Source: Prevotella sp. (lineage in GTDB: Bacteria; Bacteroidota; Bacteroidia; Bacteroidales; Bacteroidaceae). From it: DNA of 64,000 bases. The translations under genes and the position numbers were made by a program. This document shows positions 1-7,381 of the stretch, piece by piece; the stretch's first letter is position 1, and each line of letters opens with the position of its first letter. Under the pieces are notes generated by a model. It saw nothing but the letters and a program-made list of their open reading frames with translations. It had not been told where the DNA came from and searched no databases. The DNA is taken from assembly GCA_017548605.1 (NCBI GenBank), contig JAFYZT010000037.1, positions 1 to 64,000 on the forward strand. The letters run 5' to 3'.

Positions 1-117
1 CAAGAATACAATCCAAGATTGATAAGATGTGATGAAAAAGATCTGTTACTCAGAAAGATAGAAAGGGCAAAAAAAGCACTCTTTAAACTTGACCAAAGGC
101 TTGCGGAGGCCTCCTAA
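1..117 (+). CDS. C-terminal end of an unidentified protein (partial)
   Basis: Frame 1 is open from the window edge to a TAA at 115-117 and encodes 38 residues ending KLDQRLAEAS. The tail is rich in Lys, Arg, Leu and Glu and looks like a terminal amphipathic helix. The start lies outside the window, so neither family nor function can be assigned. It could also be a chance open frame at the edge, but the composition looks protein-like. Confidence 0.4.
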   Translation, partial: QEYNPRLIRCDEKDLLLRKIERAKKALFKLDQRLAEAS

Positions 118-204
118 ACAATTTTGTTATATGGAAGGTGCAGCCTACCTTATTCAAAATTAATGCAAGGTGAGCGAAAAACCAAAATTGCGATTAAGTG
201 AGAA

Positions 205-229
205 CAAAAGAAAACTTGTTTTCATTTTG
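205..229. repeat. Imperfect palindrome in the 118-269 spacer
   Basis: CAAAA-GAAAAC-TT-GTTTTC-A-TTTTG forms a near-perfect inverted repeat inside a gene-free 152-bp spacer. It sits between the end of the partial CDS and the 3' end of the reverse-strand aminotransferase, so it may act as a bidirectional 3' hairpin. No other element is seen in this spacer. Confidence 0.4.
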
Positions 230-269
230 CCGAACGTGAGCAATTTATGGAAATTTATTAGGATTTTTA

Positions 270-1484
270 CTATTTCTTCAAAAACAGCAAATAATCTCTC
301 GGGCAGGCGATATTGATGCGGATGAAGCCTTCGCCGGCCTCGCCGTACATTGTGCCGCTGTTGACCAAAATATGTTTTTCTTTCAATAGCCGTTCGGTCA
401 TCTCATCGGAGGTAAGTCCTGTGGCGCGGATGTCCACCCACACCAGATAGGTGCCTTCCAACCGTGTCACTTTGGCTTCGGGCATGACTTCGCCTAAAAT
501 ATCCTTGAGCAACAGGTAATTTCCCCAGATATATTTGTTCAGCTTCGTGAGCCAATCCTCACATTCGTTGTAGGCGGCGATGAGAGCTTCCACGCCAAAG
601 GGATTCACGTCGCACACCTCATTGATGTTGATGGCGCGGTCGATAAGTTGTCGCCGCTCCTTATTGTCGCAGATGATGTTGGCAATCTGCAAACCAGCGG
701 TATTGAACGATTTCGACGGGGAGTTGCAGGTTACGCTGTTATGTAGACATGCTTCAGAAACCGAGGCGAAAGGTGTATAACGATAACCAGGCATCACTAA
801 CTCGCAGTGTATCTCATCGGCGATGACCACTACGCCGTTACGGAAACAAATATCGTTCATCCGTTCCAACTCCTCGCGTGTCCAAACCCGACCTACAGGA
901 TTGTGGGGATTGCATAACAGGAAGAGTTTCACTTTCGGGTCGGCGATTTTCCGTTCCATATCGTCAAAATCGACACGCCAGGAATCACCATCGGGCACCA
1001 ACCGTGTCTCCTCCACCTCGCAGCCGTTGTTGCGGATGCTGGAAAAGAAACAGTTATAGACAGGAGTCTGTACCAGCACCTTGTCGCCTGGTTCCGTCAG
1101 GGCCTTGATGATGACCGATACGGCAGGCACCACGCCCGAGGTGTATTGTATCCACTCACGTTGGATGGTCCACCCGTGGCGGCGGCTGAACCAGTTGATA
1201 ACGGCATCATAATAGCTGTCTTTCACCAATGTGTATCCAAACACGCCATGTTCCACCCGTCGGCGCAAGGCATCGATGATAGGTTGTGCCACACGGAAAT
1301 CCATGTCGGCCACCCACATGGGCAGCGCGCCCTGTGCCTCTTCCACGTCCCACTTGTAGCATCCTGTGCCACGGCGGTCGATTATCTCGTCGAAAGAGGA
1401 AACCTCCCCCTGACCCTCTCCCAAGGAGGGGGAAATCGACGGAGTGTTGGGAGTTGATTTTTCTGGTGTGTTTATACGTCTCAT
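270..1484 (-). CDS. MalY/PatB-family PLP-dependent aminotransferase / C-S lyase
   Basis: A 404-residue fold-type I PLP enzyme of the MalY/PatB branch, whose members cleave cystathionine or cysteine (beta C-S lyase). Visible signatures are FDEIIDRRGTGCYKWD (from about residue 31), MWVADMDF (56-63), NPHNPVGR (192-199), the PLP-ring aspartate in IADEIH (D223), and the Schiff-base lysine in SPSKSFNTAGLQ (K258). Family N-termini normally begin a few residues before FDEII. Here about 30 extra residues (TPEKSTPNTP... SPSLGEGQGEV) precede it, and part of them is the translation of a GC-rich dispersed repeat. No ATG lies closer to FDEII, so the start at 1484 is kept. The gene reads in the same direction as the DUF3737 gene upstream, 67 bp away. 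The exact substrate cannot be told from sequence. Confidence 0.85.
   Translation of the reverse strand: MRRINTPEKSTPNTPSISPSLGEGQGEVSSFDEIIDRRGTGCYKWDVEEAQGALPMWVADMDFRVAQPIIDALRRRVEHGVFGYTLVKDSYYDAVINWFSRRHGWTIQREWIQYTSGVVPAVSVIIKALTEPGDKVLVQTPVYNCFFSSIRNNGCEVEETRLVPDGDSWRVDFDDMERKIADPKVKLFLLCNPHNPVGRVWTREELERMNDICFRNGVVVIADEIHCELVMPGYRYTPFASVSEACLHNSVTCNSPSKSFNTAGLQIANIICDNKERRQLIDRAININEVCDVNPFGVEALIAAYNECEDWLTKLNKYIWGNYLLLKDILGEVMPEAKVTRLEGTYLVWVDIRATGLTSDEMTERLLKEKHILVNSGTMYGEAGEGFIRINIACPRDYLLFLKK
1400..1437 (-). repeat. GC-rich dispersed repeat, copy inside the aminotransferase N-terminus
   Basis: On the minus strand it reads CCCCCTCCTTGGGAG, then AGGGTCAGGGGGAGG. It matches the 1556-1591 copy in inverted orientation. 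It is translated in frame as SPSLGEGQGEV in the aminotransferase. Confidence 0.8.
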
Positions 1485-1551
1485 AAGTGAAATAACTTCT
1501 TTTTAGTTTGTGATTTTTCGACAATTCTCGTTGTTGAAATGACAACGTGTT

Positions 1552-2421
1552 TTACTCTCCCCCTCCTTGGGAGGGGGTAGAGGGGAGGCTTATGACGCAG
1601 TCGGCTGGTCCCTTGATATTCTCGTCGATGATAATCTCGCCGATGCTGTCGGCGATGATATGTCCGCTGGCGGGATTCTTGATGCTCTCGATGTGTCCAC
1701 GTATAACGGCTTCAATGGTAGAGTATTCAAAGGCGCGGTCACAGGCAGGGTCGAAAGTGCAGTTCTCGAGGACAAGATTCTCGGCATAGCACAGCGGCTG
1801 CTCGCCGCCAATATGGCAGTTCACCAATCGCAGGTTCTTTGAGTGCCAGCCAAGGTATTCCCCGTCGAGCACGGAGTCGTAGATGGTCACGTTCTCCACT
1901 TCCCAGAAAGCGTCCTTCGTGACGATATGGGCATCGTGAATCTCCACGTTCTTCACATATTGGAACACATATTTGCTGTCGCTTGTCAGGTGGTTCACTT
2001 TCACGTTTCGGCACCCCATAAAAGGGTAGGTACCCTCATGCAGCGTCACATGGTCTATGACCAGCCCGTCAACATTCCAGAACGTCTCGTCGGCATCGTT
2101 GATGGTCACATCCTTGAGCGTCAGGTTCTTCATTTCGCGGAAGAATTTCGGACCATCGATTATGCAGTGTTCCATCACCATATCATCGCTGTACCAGATA
2201 GCGGAACGTGCTCCCACGGCGAAATAGCAGTTGGTGATTTTACTTCCCCTGACATGCCACAACGGGTATTTGCCTTCAAAACGGCAATGGTCGGCCTCGA
2301 TGTTGCTGCATTCCTTGATGCCCGACTCGCCCTCGGTGATGGTCACGTTCTCCAGACGCAGGTTATGCGATTCGAAAAGGGGTCTCTCCCCACCAAATGA
2401 TTGGTCTTTGATTATCTTCAT
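1552..2421 (-). CDS. DUF3737 family protein (right-handed beta-helix)
   Basis: A 289-residue protein made of short degenerate repeats such as LRLENVTI, IEADHCRFEG, LTLKDVTIND and LVLENCTF, the pattern of a parallel beta-helix rung. The opening (KIIKDQSFGGERPLFES) and the run of Asn/Cys-ended rungs fit the DUF3737 family, whose biochemical role is unknown to me. No signal peptide is visible, so it is probably cytoplasmic. The last 12 residues (SLPSTPSQGGGE) are not helix-like; they are the translation of a GC-rich dispersed repeat and the stop codon lies immediately after it, so the native C-terminus has probably been replaced. Confidence 0.8.
   Translation of the reverse strand: MKIIKDQSFGGERPLFESHNLRLENVTITEGESGIKECSNIEADHCRFEGKYPLWHVRGSKITNCYFAVGARSAIWYSDDMVMEHCIIDGPKFFREMKNLTLKDVTINDADETFWNVDGLVIDHVTLHEGTYPFMGCRNVKVNHLTSDSKYVFQYVKNVEIHDAHIVTKDAFWEVENVTIYDSVLDGEYLGWHSKNLRLVNCHIGGEQPLCYAENLVLENCTFDPACDRAFEYSTIEAVIRGHIESIKNPASGHIIADSIGEIIIDENIKGPADCVISLPSTPSQGGGE
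1556..1591 (+). repeat. GC-rich dispersed repeat, copy forming the DUF3737 C-terminus
   Basis: CCCCCTCCTTGGGAG followed by GGGGTAGAGGGGAGG and CTT. It is the inverted partner of the 1400-1437 copy; the two bracket about 118 bp carrying the stop of the DUF3737 gene and the start of the aminotransferase gene. Confidence 0.8.
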
Positions 2422-2488
2422 GTTATAGGTGTAATTGTAATTCTGACAGCAAATTATATGCCAAAAGGGGGCTTGATGGAAAATTAAA

Positions 2489-2540
2489 GGGATGTTAAAG
2501 TGGGAGTTATAAAGCGGAAGTTAAAATGGGAGTTAAAGTG
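2489..2540 (+). repeat. Degenerate 12-14 bp tandem repeat upstream of the CotH gene
   Basis: Four units of the form GGGAGTTAAAGTG (GGGATGTTAAAGT, GGGAGTTATAAAGC, GGAAGTTAAAAT, GGGAGTTAAAGTG) lie directly upstream of the predicted -7 element of the CotH gene. Confidence 0.7.
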
Positions 2541-2561
2541 AACAAAACCAGTAAAAAGCTG

Positions 2562-2569
2562 TATCTTTG
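2562..2569 (+). promoter_or_regulatory. Bacteroidota -7 element (TATCTTTG) for the CotH gene
   Basis: TATCTTTG matches the Bacteroidota primary-sigma consensus TAnnTTTG and lies 23 bp before the ATG at 2593. No convincing TTTG -33 element is seen; the tandem repeat occupies that position. Confidence 0.6.
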
Positions 2570-2592
2570 TGCATGAAAAGACAATTTGAAGT

Positions 2593-4020
2593 ATGAGAAT
2601 GATGAAAAAGCTGTTGACGGGGTGCTTGGTATGGGGCATAACGATGACCGTCAACGCCCAGGCACCGACCATCGATGAGTTACATGCCGTGGGGCTTCCC
2701 GTCGTGGAGGTGACCACGGTGGATGGCGAGGAACCGACCTGTGAGTATGTGTCCCCGCCGGAGGGTGCCATGGGTTCGGGTATCACCAACGCCACCAAGG
2801 TGCCGGGTCGGCTGCGCATCTACGATGATGGTGAATATGTCTATGACAGTGGCGACTATGAGAAGGGTGTCTCTGGCATGACCATCAAAATACGGGGGAA
2901 CAGCAGTGCATACGAGCCGAAAAAGCCTTTCAAGGTGAAACTGCAGAAAAAGGCCGATTTGTTGTGCCGGGGTAACGATGCTTACAAGGACAAAGACTGG
3001 TTGCTCATGAAAGACGAATGGTTTGTTTACGGGGGTAAGGTGCTCCACATGATGATAGGGCTGGAAACTGCACGGCTGTGTGGTTCACTGTGGGAGCCGC
3101 AGGCACGGTTTGTCAACCTCGTGGTCAATGGCGACTACCGAGGGGTTTACATGCTCTCCGAGTCGGTGAAACGGAATCAGGACTGTCGCGTCAACGTGGG
3201 CAAAAAGGGATATATTGTCGAGCATGATCCTTATTGGTGGAACGAAGCGGTGTATTTTTCCACCACACGCCATGAAAAGAAATATACGTTCAAATATCCT
3301 GACGAGGAGGATGTGACGGAAGAACAGGTCGGTTATATCCAAGGGGTGCTCGACCAGGTGGAGGAAGCCCTGTGGACGGGCGGCTATCCGTCAATTGTCG
3401 ATGTGGAGAGTATGGCCACATGGCTTATGGCTCACGACATCTTGGGAACACGCGATGCAGCGGGTTCGAACATCTTCTTTACAAAATATGATGATACCGT
3501 TGACAGCAAAGTGATGATGGGACCGCTTTGGGATTTTGACACCATCATGGAAAACGAAAATAAATGGGCTACCATACACGACAATTACGACTATTATTTC
3601 TATTACCTGCTGTCGTTGGCACCCGACAAAGGTCAGTCCCTGATTGAGGCTTACCTCTCGCAATGGGAGGCGGTGGGAAAGGATGTTCCCGACCAGATGA
3701 TTACGTTCCTGCAAGCCTTTTCCACCACTGACGAGGCCGTGGCCCTGCAGACATCCAACGAGTGGGACCTGGCACGGTGGGGACACGACACGGGATTCTC
3801 CGTCGGCGAGATGGTACAGACGGCCATCAACTGGTTCGCCGACCGCAAGACATGGATGAACGAACAGGTGGCAGCCATGACTACAGACATCCGGACACCA
3901 CATGATTCTGACACTCGTCACTCATCACTCTACACTACCTATGACCTTCTAGGTCGGCCTGTCTCTCCGCATTACCGAGGCATCATTGTCAGTGAAGGTA
4001 GGGCATTTTTCCCACAATAA
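2593..4020 (+). CDS. Secreted CotH-family (CotH kinase-like) protein
   Basis: 475 residues with a signal peptide (MRMMKKLLTGCLVWGITMTVNAQA) and the CotH-kinase family landmarks in order: KIRGNSS followed by KKPFKVKLQKKAD (about 95-125), KDWLLMKD, a VNGDYRGVYMLSES strand-turn (about 176-190), and GPLWDFDTIMEN with the DFD typical of the catalytic or metal site (about 311-322). CotH domains are atypical protein kinases known from spore coats and also found in secreted bacterial proteins; the target here is unknown. The C-terminus (YDLLGRPV ... GIIVSEGRAFF) resembles the Prevotella/T9SS-type tail, suggesting surface delivery. Just before it, residues DTRHSSL are encoded by a short dispersed repeat (3911-3930). 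Confidence 0.85.
   Translation: MRMMKKLLTGCLVWGITMTVNAQAPTIDELHAVGLPVVEVTTVDGEEPTCEYVSPPEGAMGSGITNATKVPGRLRIYDDGEYVYDSGDYEKGVSGMTIKIRGNSSAYEPKKPFKVKLQKKADLLCRGNDAYKDKDWLLMKDEWFVYGGKVLHMMIGLETARLCGSLWEPQARFVNLVVNGDYRGVYMLSESVKRNQDCRVNVGKKGYIVEHDPYWWNEAVYFSTTRHEKKYTFKYPDEEDVTEEQVGYIQGVLDQVEEALWTGGYPSIVDVESMATWLMAHDILGTRDAAGSNIFFTKYDDTVDSKVMMGPLWDFDTIMENENKWATIHDNYDYYFYYLLSLAPDKGQSLIEAYLSQWEAVGKDVPDQMITFLQAFSTTDEAVALQTSNEWDLARWGHDTGFSVGEMVQTAINWFADRKTWMNEQVAAMTTDIRTPHDSDTRHSSLYTTYDLLGRPVSPHYRGIIVSEGRAFFPQ
3911..3930 (+). repeat. CACTCGTCACTCATCACT dispersed repeat inside the CotH coding region
   Basis: ACACTCGTCACTCATCACTC is nearly the same as spacer sequences around 31698-31722 and 36030-36055. 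Here it is in frame and translated as part of DTRHSSL, between the catalytic domain and the C-terminal tail. Confidence 0.65.
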
Positions 4021-4131
4021 GAGTATATACAGTCTTGGGAAATGGTTTCCCGTAATAACAAGATGATATATGGTAAACACCACTCGATTATTCGAAGAAA
4101 CGCACGTAATGACATAAAAAACCTAAGGACA

Positions 4132-6024
4132 ATGAAGAACAACTATCCTAAGAAAATGTTAATGGTGGTGATGGCTCTTTTTGCCATGGCCACTATTCAA
4201 GCGGGAAAATTCCAAAATTTCAAAGTGTCAACCTACATACGAGCACAAGATGTGGCACGGATGGAGGACGACAAGTTCCTTAAATCTACATGGGAAACGG
4301 TGAGCAGCCAGGTGGACCTCGACAAGATTTACATTGAAACGCACCGTGATGCATTCATCGTGCCGGAAAAGACGTTGCTCAAGGTGAAAAACTTCTTTCT
4401 CTCGAAAGGATTGGAAGTAGGAGGAGGCATCACTTTCACACGGTCGGAGCCGTCTGACTTTGAAACATACAGCTATGCGCGTGAAGAAGAACGGCAACAG
4501 GTAAAGTATATCTCGGAATACACAGCGAAATATTTCGACGATTTCATACTTGATGATTTCTTTTTCATTGACCTGAAAAACGACGATGAGATAGCGGCAA
4601 AAGGTAATAAGAGTTGGACTGAATATCGGCTGCGTCTGATGGCTGATGCGGGACGAGAACTAGTGGTGAACCCAGCAAAGGCGGTCAACCCCAAGGTAAA
4701 GGTCATCGTGAAATACCCCAACTGGTATGACCATTTCCACGGACTGGGTTTCAACCTTGAAGAAGAACCTTCGTATTTCGATGGGATTTGGACGGGTACA
4801 GAGACACGCGACCCTGCTTCGGCCCAGCACCTGCAGAATTATCTTAGTTATAACATCATGCGTTACTTTGATAATGTGGCACCCGGACGCAATGGTGGCG
4901 GATGGGTGGATGCCGGCGGCATACAGATGAGTATGGACCGATATGCCGAGCAACTGCACCTCACCATGTTGTCGAAAACACCCGAAATCATCCTGTGGAA
5001 TTACATGCAACTGGCTGAGGTGAAAATCTCTCCGAACATGCGTGCACCATGGCAGGACCTGGGTGGCAACAGTTTCCGCTATGATGAGATGGTAGCTCCC
5101 TACACAAAGGAAGGCCACGACGGCAGGGCTATCATGCCGACCACCATGGCACGCTTCGCTAATGTGACGCTGCATCAGACCGACAAACTGGTGGGGCTGC
5201 TGGGTAATCCCATAGGACTGGTTTCTTACAAACCCTACCATTCCTCTGGTGAAGATTTTCTGCAGAACTATCTTGGCATGATAGGACTGCCCATGGACAT
5301 GCATCCGGAATGGTTGGCCGACAAACAACAGATACTCCTTACCCAACAGGCGGCAAAAGACCCACAGATTGTGGAGAGAATCAAGGAGCAGTTGAAGAAG
5401 GGTGGCGATGTCATCATAACTACCGGACTGCTCAAAGCCATCAAAGACCAACTGGCTGATGTGGTGGAATTGTACTGTGGCGATCTGAAGGCCATCGTTA
5501 ACGATTTTGGCATGGCGGGCAAGTCAGAACGGGAATTCATCATACCACAAGTGAAATATTTCACCAACGATGCATGGGAGGTGGTCAGTGCGGGCAGACC
5601 GCTCCGTGGTGGTGTGTCAGGCTATCCCATTCTCCTGCGTGATACGTATTCCAAAGGTATGCTTTTTGTGCTCACCATACCCGATGACTTTGGCAATCTT
5701 TACGACTATCCCGCCGGGGCTCTCAATGTTATCCGTCGGGTCATGAGCAAAGACGTCGGTGCGTATATCGAGGGTCCGTCGAAAGTATCTTTATTCCCTT
5801 ATGACAACAAAACCATGGTCGTGGAGAATTTCAACGACAACGAAGTCAGCCTTCGTGTTGTGGTAAATGCCAAGGTGAAAGCCCTGCGTAACCTGTTGAC
5901 GGGTGAGCGGATAAAACCCGTTGAAGTACAATACAGCCGCTACCGATTCTTTGGCTATGTTGATACTCAAACGGTATTCGACATCAAGTTGGCGGCACAC
6001 AGCTATGTGGGATTGGGTTATTGA
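4132..6024 (+). CDS. Unrecognised secreted protein, possibly a TIM-barrel glycosidase-like protein
   Basis: The ATG at 4132 gives 630 residues beginning with a good signal peptide (MKNNYPKKMLMVVMALFAMATIQA, probable cleavage after IQA). An in-frame ATG at 4042 would add 30 polar residues ahead of the signal and is not preferred. The N-terminal half has alternating strands and helices with acidic clusters (DDFILDDFFFIDL, KVKVIVKYPNWYDHFHG, FDGIWTGTETRDP, GGGWVDAGG), as in (beta/alpha)8 glycosidase-like barrels. The middle contains GDVIITTGLLKAI, reminiscent of a flavodoxin-like or trimerisation-type domain, and the end is beta-rich. I cannot name a family; carbohydrate activity is only an inference. 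It follows the CotH gene in the same direction, with no terminator obvious between them. Confidence 0.7.
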   Translation: MKNNYPKKMLMVVMALFAMATIQAGKFQNFKVSTYIRAQDVARMEDDKFLKSTWETVSSQVDLDKIYIETHRDAFIVPEKTLLKVKNFFLSKGLEVGGGITFTRSEPSDFETYSYAREEERQQVKYISEYTAKYFDDFILDDFFFIDLKNDDEIAAKGNKSWTEYRLRLMADAGRELVVNPAKAVNPKVKVIVKYPNWYDHFHGLGFNLEEEPSYFDGIWTGTETRDPASAQHLQNYLSYNIMRYFDNVAPGRNGGGWVDAGGIQMSMDRYAEQLHLTMLSKTPEIILWNYMQLAEVKISPNMRAPWQDLGGNSFRYDEMVAPYTKEGHDGRAIMPTTMARFANVTLHQTDKLVGLLGNPIGLVSYKPYHSSGEDFLQNYLGMIGLPMDMHPEWLADKQQILLTQQAAKDPQIVERIKEQLKKGGDVIITTGLLKAIKDQLADVVELYCGDLKAIVNDFGMAGKSEREFIIPQVKYFTNDAWEVVSAGRPLRGGVSGYPILLRDTYSKGMLFVLTIPDDFGNLYDYPAGALNVIRRVMSKDVGAYIEGPSKVSLFPYDNKTMVVENFNDNEVSLRVVVNAKVKALRNLLTGERIKPVEVQYSRYRFFGYVDTQTVFDIKLAAHSYVGLGY

Positions 6025-6081
6025 CACGTTCTTAAAATTGCGATATATATTGAAGAAATCATATGTCAGTCTCGGATATAC

Positions 6082-6113
6082 AAAACGGCCCGAACAATGT
6101 CGGGCCGTTTTTT
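6082..6113. terminator. Strong bidirectional rho-independent terminator
   Basis: AAAACGGCCCGA - ACAATG - TCGGGCCGTTTT, followed by more T and preceded by A. The A/T flanks make it work in both directions, serving the convergent genes ending at 6024 (+) and 6162 (-). Confidence 0.92.
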
Positions 6114-6161
6114 GTTCTATAAGTAAAATAGTAATGCTCCTAAAGCATTCGTCTTTACTCT

Positions 6162-7154
6162 TTACAGATTCGGGTTGATCTTGCTCCACTCGGCGATGGG
6201 GGGCACAATGTTCAACGTCACCAGTTCGTCGCGCATCTTGCAGAGGTGCTCATACGAGGCATCGAGCTTGGCGTTCTCCTCGGGCGTTCCTTGCGGTACT
6301 TCGAACTTGGCACCATCCTGATCGAGGGTGGTCTTCATGGCCATCATGATGTGGTTGTACTTGTCGGTCTTTACGTAAGTGCCCACGGGGAAACGGAAAG
6401 GCTCACCGCCCATGGCCGAACGTATCATTTCCACTGACAGGTAGGAGGGACTCTGGAAGGAACTGCGTCCGCGCAGCTCTATAATCTTCGCACCGCCCTT
6501 GGTCACGTCAACCTTCATCTGCTCCCACTCTTCGGTCGGGAACTCTTCGGTGCCGATGATGTCTGTCAGTTTACGGCCGGCAATCTCCACGTGGCTGCCG
6601 AAAACGGCCATCTGCTCACCGTGGCCGCCGTAGGTGGCGCAACCGGTAATTTCATCCTGCATCACACCGAATTTCTTGGCCAGTGCACTCTGCAGACGGG
6701 TGGTGTCGAGACCGGCAAGGGTAGTTACCTGACCAGGTTTCAAACCGGAATAGAGCAATGTTACAAGACCCGTCAGGTCGGCGGGGTTGAAGATAATCAC
6801 CACGTGCTTAACGTCGGGACAATAAGTCTTAATGTTTTGACCCAGTTCCTCGGCAATCTTACAGTTTCCGGCAAGCAGGTCCTCGCGGGTCATGCCAGCC
6901 TTACGGGGAGCACCACCTGATGAGATAATGTACTTTGCGTTGGTGAACGCTTCCTTGGCATCGGTGGTAGCAGTGATTTTCACATTGCCGAAACCACTCT
7001 GGCGCATCTCTTCTGCCACGCCCTCAGGTGAGAAGACGTCGTAGAGGCAAATGTCGTCAGTCAAGCCCATCATCAGGGCGGTTTGTACCATGTTCGAGCC
7101 AATCATGCCGGCAGCGCCGACAATCGTCAGTTTGTCATTAGTTAAAAATGCCAT
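6162..7154 (-). CDS. mdh: Malate dehydrogenase (NAD-dependent)
   Basis: 330 residues of the LDH/MDH superfamily: dinucleotide-binding GAAGMIGS (13-20), substrate-binding arginines in APRKAGMTR (R84, R90), the NPAD loop (N123), LDTTRLQ (about 149-155, third substrate Arg) and the catalytic histidine in YGGHGEQM (H178). It interconverts malate and oxaloacetate; in Bacteroidota this usually serves the reductive branch from PEP to fumarate and succinate. It is monocistronic, between a promoter at 7221-7228 and the shared terminator at 6082-6113. The sequence carries a methionine-rich GEPFRFPVGTYV region typical of the Bacteroidota form. No anomalies. Confidence 0.93.
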   Translation of the reverse strand: MAFLTNDKLTIVGAAGMIGSNMVQTALMMGLTDDICLYDVFSPEGVAEEMRQSGFGNVKITATTDAKEAFTNAKYIISSGGAPRKAGMTREDLLAGNCKIAEELGQNIKTYCPDVKHVVIIFNPADLTGLVTLLYSGLKPGQVTTLAGLDTTRLQSALAKKFGVMQDEITGCATYGGHGEQMAVFGSHVEIAGRKLTDIIGTEEFPTEEWEQMKVDVTKGGAKIIELRGRSSFQSPSYLSVEMIRSAMGGEPFRFPVGTYVKTDKYNHIMMAMKTTLDQDGAKFEVPQGTPEENAKLDASYEHLCKMRDELVTLNIVPPIAEWSKINPNL

Positions 7155-7220
7155 AGTAATGAATTTTTATATGAAAATGTTTTTCGAGTATCTGATGATA
7201 ACTGCTGCTGAAATCTTCTG

Positions 7221-7228
7221 CAAAGATA
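7221..7228 (-). promoter_or_regulatory. -7 element (TATCTTTG on minus strand) for mdh
   Basis: The plus strand reads CAAAGATA, i.e. TATCTTTG on the coding strand, 66 bp before the mdh start. The -33 TTTG is not clearly present. Confidence 0.55.
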
Positions 7229-7278
7229 GTGTTTTTTGTCTTCTTTCCATGATGATAAGTCATTTATTTTTTGATATT

Positions 7279-7310
7279 TTTGTTTTTTTCAATGTTAAAT
7301 CGTAACTTTG
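7279..7310 (+). promoter_or_regulatory. Bacteroidota promoter for the aminopeptidase gene
   Basis: TTTG (7279-7282), 20 bp, then TAACTTTG (7303-7310): a full match to the -33/-7 consensus. A short repeat (TCGTCATAACG, CGTCATAACGAA, CGTCATAACGAA) follows in the leader at about 7321-7358. Confidence 0.75.
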
Positions 7311-7381
7311 CCTCATTATCTCGTCATAACGTCATAACGAAATAGCGTCATAACGAATAACAATCAATTATCCTTTTAACA

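Noticed and set aside
1146-1545. Frames of 100-112 codons overlapping the aminotransferase on both strands
   Set aside because: Shadow frames of a conserved enzyme gene; they lack independent motifs.
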